From positions 1 to 33,036 of the forward strand of contig JALSLH010000075.1 of the NCBI GenBank assembly GCA_026988435.1: DNA of 33,036 bases, read 5' to 3'. The stretch comes from Methylophaga sp. (GTDB lineage: Bacteria > Pseudomonadota > Gammaproteobacteria > Nitrosococcales > Methylophagaceae). Positions 29,576-33,036 of this stretch are shown here, piece after piece. The notes below the pieces were generated by a model that was given only the letters and a program-made list of their open reading frames with translations, did not search any database and was not told the origin of the DNA. The translations under genes and the position numbers were made by a program. Each line of letters starts with the position of its first letter. Position 1 is the stretch's first letter.

Positions 29576-31300
29576 ATGACAGCAAAACTAAAATTTAACG
29601 TCGGCTCATGTTCAGATAAAGGGCTCAAAGAAGAAAATCAAGATTCTTTGGCTCACTTTATTCCTGAAAATATCAACTTGCTTAACGGCAAGGGCGCTGC
29701 CTTTTGCTTAGCAGATGGGGTGAGCAGTAGCGCCGAAGCCAAGCAGGCAAGTCAAGCCTGCGCTACTGGCTTTATGGAAGATTATTTCAGCACACCAGAC
29801 TCATGGTCAGTAAAAAAATCAGGCGGCAAAGTCCTTACGGCTATTAATAACTGGTTATATAGTCAAAGCAACCAATTTCACAGTGTTGACAGGGGGTTGG
29901 CCAGCACCTTTTGTGGGCTGGTGATTAAATCAACCACGGCACATCTGTTCCATGTTGGTGATTCTCGCATTTATTTATTTCGTGACAATAATCTCGAACA
30001 ACTCACCACCGATCACCGTATTCACCTGCCCGGTGAACAAGAATATCTCGGTCGCGCGATGGGTATAGATTATCGCTTAGATATTGATTACAAATCTTTA
30101 GCTGTTGAAGTGGGAGATGTGTTTTTTATCTCAACCGATGGTGTTCATGATTATTTGTCAGATAAAAAAATCCTTGCCGAACTCAAGTCCGAAGAAGCTG
30201 ATTTAACCATACTTTGTGAACGCTTAGTGGCGCAATCTTTAGAAAATGGCAGCCTTGATAATATCAGCTGTCAAGCCATACAAATTACTGACCTACCTTC
30301 TCAAGATAGAGATGAAGCTTATTCACAGTTAACTAAGTTACCCTTCCCCCCTGAATTATATGAAGGTGTTATTTTAGACGGCTACCGTGTCACCAGAGAG
30401 TTACATGCCAGCTCCACCAGCCAACTTTATTTGGCTGTCGATACGGATACCAATGAAAAAGTAGTGTTGAAAACACCATCTATCAACTTTGAAGATGACC
30501 CTGCCTATATAGAGCGTTTTCAGATGGAAGAATGGATCGGCCGTCGCATTGATAGCCCGCATGTGATTCGCACAATTGAACAAGTCCGCCCCCGATTGTT
30601 TCTTTATTATGTGATGGAATACATCGAAGGCAAAACACTTGAGCAATGGATGGCCGATCAAACAGAACCAGATCTTACTGTCATTAGAAATATCGTTTCT
30701 CAAGCGGTTTCTGGGCTGCGAGCTTTCCACCGTTTAGACATGCTTCACCAAGATATTAAACCCGGCAATATCATGATCACCGAAGAAGGCTTAGTCAAAA
30801 TCGTCGATTTTGGCTCGACCAAAATTGCAGGAATGGCCGATGTCTCCACACCGATTGAACGCAAAGAATTGCTAGGCACCAAGCACTATACCGCCCCCGA
30901 ATATCTGATTAATGGGACAGGTACAACACAATCTGATCTATTTGCTTTGGGCTGCGTCACTTATGAAATGATTACTGGCAAACTCCCTTATGGAACTGCC
31001 ATTGCCAATGCAACCACGGAATCAGCCTTTAGCAAACTGAAATATGCCCCGATTAGTCGCCATGTGAGTAATATTCCTGATTGGATTGATCGTGCTCTGC
31101 AAAAAGCCGTCTCAATTGAACCCATTAATCGTTATGAAAAAATGTCTGAGCTTGAAAGCGATCTTAGAAAGCCTAACCCAGACTTTCTAAAAGAATCATC
31201 TCGACCGTTATTAGAGCGAAATCCACTTGCTTTCTGGAAATTTATCTCCGCATTGCTTTTTATCTCTAATTTGATTCTTCTTTATCTGCTCATTCAATGA
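29576..31300 (+). CDS. Bifunctional PP2C-type phosphatase / Ser-Thr protein kinase, membrane-anchored
   Basis: 574 residues. Residues 1-240 are a PP2C phosphatase with metal-binding acidic residues D23 (ENQDS), D47 (LADGVS), D188 (STDGVHDYL) and D228 (LDNIS), plus GDSRIY at 128-133. Residues about 262-530 are a Hanks-type kinase: K299 (VVLK), E318/E319 in the C-helix, HQDIKPGN at 391-398, DFG at 411-413, APE at 440-442. The nucleotide loop has no glycine (ELHASSTSQLYLA), and the usual HRD arginine is Gln. One membrane helix (about 551-573) ends the protein, so both domains face the cytoplasm. It is 19 bp after narK. A kinase gene also sits in the P. aeruginosa nir/nas cluster (PA1782, from memory). 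The target is unknown; the transporters are candidates. Confidence 0.93.
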   Translation: MTAKLKFNVGSCSDKGLKEENQDSLAHFIPENINLLNGKGAAFCLADGVSSSAEAKQASQACATGFMEDYFSTPDSWSVKKSGGKVLTAINNWLYSQSNQFHSVDRGLASTFCGLVIKSTTAHLFHVGDSRIYLFRDNNLEQLTTDHRIHLPGEQEYLGRAMGIDYRLDIDYKSLAVEVGDVFFISTDGVHDYLSDKKILAELKSEEADLTILCERLVAQSLENGSLDNISCQAIQITDLPSQDRDEAYSQLTKLPFPPELYEGVILDGYRVTRELHASSTSQLYLAVDTDTNEKVVLKTPSINFEDDPAYIERFQMEEWIGRRIDSPHVIRTIEQVRPRLFLYYVMEYIEGKTLEQWMADQTEPDLTVIRNIVSQAVSGLRAFHRLDMLHQDIKPGNIMITEEGLVKIVDFGSTKIAGMADVSTPIERKELLGTKHYTAPEYLINGTGTTQSDLFALGCVTYEMITGKLPYGTAIANATTESAFSKLKYAPISRHVSNIPDWIDRALQKAVSIEPINRYEKMSELESDLRKPNPDFLKESSRPLLERNPLAFWKFISALLFISNLILLYLLIQ

Positions 31301-31346
31301 TGTATCATATATACCCGTGATACTTCAACAAAACGAGAAAGACTCA

Positions 31347-32060
31347 ATGAGCAATTCAGCAACTACACCGGAACATAAACCACGCCCCTTTATTGATATG
31401 CTTGTCAGCATCATTATTCCTTCTGTAATTTTGATGAAATTTAGTGGTGAAAGTGCGCTTGGCGCCAGTGGCGCATTGATCGCTGCCTTGGCTTTTCCGA
31501 TAGGCTGGGGGCTTTTTGAGCTTATAAAATATCGAAAATTTAATTTTATCGCCCTCTTAGGTTTAGTCAGCGTATTGTTAACGGGTGGCATTGGTTTATT
31601 ACAACTTGATACCAAATGGCTAGCGATTAAAGAAGCGGCCATTCCCGGCATCATCGGCATCGCGGTATTGATTTCAACTCAAACACGTTATCCTTTAATT
31701 AAAACCTTAATCTATAATCCTAAGGTTTTAAATGTCGACAAAATTACCCAAAAACTTGAAGAACTAGGAAAAACTTCAGTGTTTGAATCGCGCTTAATGA
31801 AAGCCACCTATTTTCTGGCGGGCACCTTTTTCTTTTCATCAATAATGAATTATATTCTTGCCAAATGGATTGTCACCAGTCCATCAGGCAGTGAAGAGTT
31901 TAATGAACAACTCGGTCAGATGACACTGCTAAGCTACCCAATGATTGCCATTCCATCGATGATCATGATGATGGTTATTTTTTATTATTTATGGCGCACG
32001 ATTAATGGCATTACTGGGTTCAGCTTGGACGATATCATTAATGCTCCAGAAGAGTCTTAG
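31347..32060 (+). CDS. VC0807-like membrane protein of unknown function
   Basis: 237 residues from the ATG at 31347, which has GAGAAAG just upstream. A GTG at 31317 in the same frame lacks a ribosome site. About six membrane helices are visible, starting FIDMLVSIIIPSVILMKF. The central LLTGGIGLLQLDTKWLAIKEAAIPG resembles the septation-protein/VC0807 type of small membrane proteins. The function is unknown in the family. It follows the kinase gene by 46 bp and is probably co-transcribed with narK2. A target of the phosphatase-kinase is conceivable but unsupported. Confidence 0.72.
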   Translation: MSNSATTPEHKPRPFIDMLVSIIIPSVILMKFSGESALGASGALIAALAFPIGWGLFELIKYRKFNFIALLGLVSVLLTGGIGLLQLDTKWLAIKEAAIPGIIGIAVLISTQTRYPLIKTLIYNPKVLNVDKITQKLEELGKTSVFESRLMKATYFLAGTFFFSSIMNYILAKWIVTSPSGSEEFNEQLGQMTLLSYPMIAIPSMIMMMVIFYYLWRTINGITGFSLDDIINAPEES

Positions 32061-32069
32061 ATAGGGATT

Positions 32070-32114
32070 GCCCTATTTATGTGCATCTGAAATACCGCCG
32101 CGCCCTAGTGGTGC
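32070..32114 (+). promoter_or_regulatory. Paired NtrC-type enhancer sites of the nitrite channel gene
   Basis: Dyads GCCCTATTTATGTGC (32070-32084) and GCGCCCTAGTGGTGC (32100-32114) are centred 30 bp apart. They lie 101 and 71 bp upstream of the -24 element, exactly the geometry of the torF promoter. Both dyads resemble the corresponding ones upstream of narK2. Confidence 0.78.
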
Positions 32115-32177
32115 AAAATAATTAACTCCCTCACTGCCACACCTCCCTAACCAACTGTTTTTACATTGGTTATTTTT

Positions 32178-32193
32178 TGGCATACTTATTGTA
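32178..32193 (+). promoter_or_regulatory. Sigma-54 promoter of the nitrite channel gene
   Basis: TGGCATACTTATTGTA has a good -24 half and TTG at the right place, but GT instead of GC at -12. The start would be near 32204, 49 bases before the ATG. The -12 departure may make it weaker than the other three. Confidence 0.65.
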
Positions 32194-32252
32194 ATTAAGC
32201 TATTTATGCATGTATCAACATGTCTATTAACTTAGCTTTAAGAGAGAGATTT

Positions 32253-33036
32253 ATGTCTTATTTAGAACCCACAGAGTTTGTAACAAAAATGGTGGATGCC
32301 GGTGAAGCAAAAGCCTATATGTCGACCAAAGACACGTTAATTCGTGCATTTATGGCGGGTGCCACTTTGGCATTGGCCGCTGTTTTTGCCATCACCGTAG
32401 CAATGAAAACAGGTTCACCTGTGCTTGGTGCCGTACTTTTCCCTGTCGGTTTCATTATGCTTTATCTAATGAAGTTTGACCTGTTAACCGGTGTGTTTAC
32501 CCTTGTGCCACTTGCTCTGCTTGATAAACGCCCTGGCGTGACGTTTGGCTCAGTAATGCGTAACTGGGGGCTAGTCTTTTTAGGTAACTTAGGCGGCGCT
32601 TTAATGGTGGCATTTATGATGGCATTCATTTTTACTTATGGATTCAATACTGATGGCGGTGCAATTGCGGCAAAAGTATCCAGCATTGGTGAGGCTAGAA
32701 CTATAGGTTATTCAGCACATGGTACAGGTGGCTGGTTTACCGTGTTTATTCGCGGCATGTTATGTAACTGGATGGTATCAATGGGTGTTGTTGGCGCAAT
32801 GATTTCTACTTCAGCTACCGGTAAAATGGCAGCGATGTGGATGCCTATCATGTTGTTCTTTTACATGGGTTTCGAGCATTCAATCGTAAATATGTTTTTA
32901 TTCCCATTCTCAATGATTATGGGTGGTGATTTCACTATTCTAGATTATGTCGTTTGGAATGAGTTACCTACTGTTTTAGGTAATTTAGTAGGTGGGTTTG
33001 TATTGGTAGGCTTACCTTTATATTACACTCACGTTA
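32253..33036 (+). CDS. nirC: Formate/nitrite transporter (FNT) family channel, C-terminus cut by window edge
   Basis: I translated this from the ATG at 32253 to the right edge, giving about 261 residues with the frame still open. The ATG has AGAGAGAG upstream. It shows the FNT pattern of six helices: FMAGATLALAAVFAI, the omega-loop helix FDLLTGVFTLVPLALL, NWGLVFLGNLGGAL, a FIRGMLCNWMVSMG segment and MGFEHSIVNMF with the pore histidine (FocA H209 position). These pentameric channels pass nitrite or formate. Its place beside nitrate assimilation genes and its NtrC-type promoter favour nitrite, so I use nirC with reserve. The omega motif LLTG differs from the usual LFTG. Confidence 0.85.
   Translation, partial: MSYLEPTEFVTKMVDAGEAKAYMSTKDTLIRAFMAGATLALAAVFAITVAMKTGSPVLGAVLFPVGFIMLYLMKFDLLTGVFTLVPLALLDKRPGVTFGSVMRNWGLVFLGNLGGALMVAFMMAFIFTYGFNTDGGAIAAKVSSIGEARTIGYSAHGTGGWFTVFIRGMLCNWMVSMGVVGAMISTSATGKMAAMWMPIMLFFYMGFEHSIVNMFLFPFSMIMGGDFTILDYVVWNELPTVLGNLVGGFVLVGLPLYYTHV

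Overview
This looks like a chromosomal segment of a low-GC (about 40%) gammaproteobacterium. The evidence is the gene order mnmG-rsmG-parA-parB near atpIBEFHAGD, an E. coli-like F1Fo ATP synthase, a TorF-type porin next to glnK-amtB, and a VPxPA-CTERM protein-sorting signal. A marine Piscirickettsiaceae/Thiotrichales-type organism such as Cycloclasticus or Methylophaga would fit, but that placement is a guess from gene content.

Region 1 (1-6490, minus strand) is the ATP synthase operon atpI-B-E-F-H-A-G-D. It is read from a clear sigma-70 promoter at 6484-6513, and atpD runs off the left edge. Region 2 (6491-7502, plus strand) is a lone gene for an exported protein with a VPxPA-CTERM tail, preceded by a cyclic-di-GMP-I (GEMM-I)-like riboswitch. 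It interrupts the usual parB-atpI junction. Region 3 (7520-12812, minus strand) is mnmG-rsmG-parA-parB plus a polytopic membrane protein, with a palindromic repeat between parA and parB. Region 4 (12851-14665) holds dgkA, an arginine-rich hypothetical protein whose stop codon shares bases with the dgkA stop, and lgt.

Region 5 (14738-33036, plus strand) is a nitrogen-acquisition block. It contains torF-glnK-amtB; nirB-nirD-phzF-nasB-like-nasA-narK; a putative lipoprotein gene without a normal start codon; a second narK followed by a PP2C phosphatase/Ser-Thr kinase fusion and a VC0807-like membrane protein; and a formate/nitrite-type channel gene that runs off the right edge. Together they would import nitrate and nitrite, reduce nitrate to nitrite (NasA with an FAD reductase) and nitrite to ammonium (NirBD), and import ammonium under PII control (AmtB/GlnK).

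Four promoters in region 5 have sigma-54 -24/-12 elements, and each has upstream dyads that match the NtrC enhancer pattern (GC-purine/C-C, seven bases, GTGC). Three have paired dyads 30-31 bp apart. In two (torF and the nitrite channel) the distances from dyads to -24 element are identical. The block therefore reads as one nitrogen-limitation regulon.

The least ordinary elements are a NarK transporter with a C-terminal PDC/Cache-like sensor domain, the phosphatase-kinase fusion with an unusual nucleotide loop, the riboswitch-controlled sorted protein, and the lipoprotein gene that seems to start at ATT.
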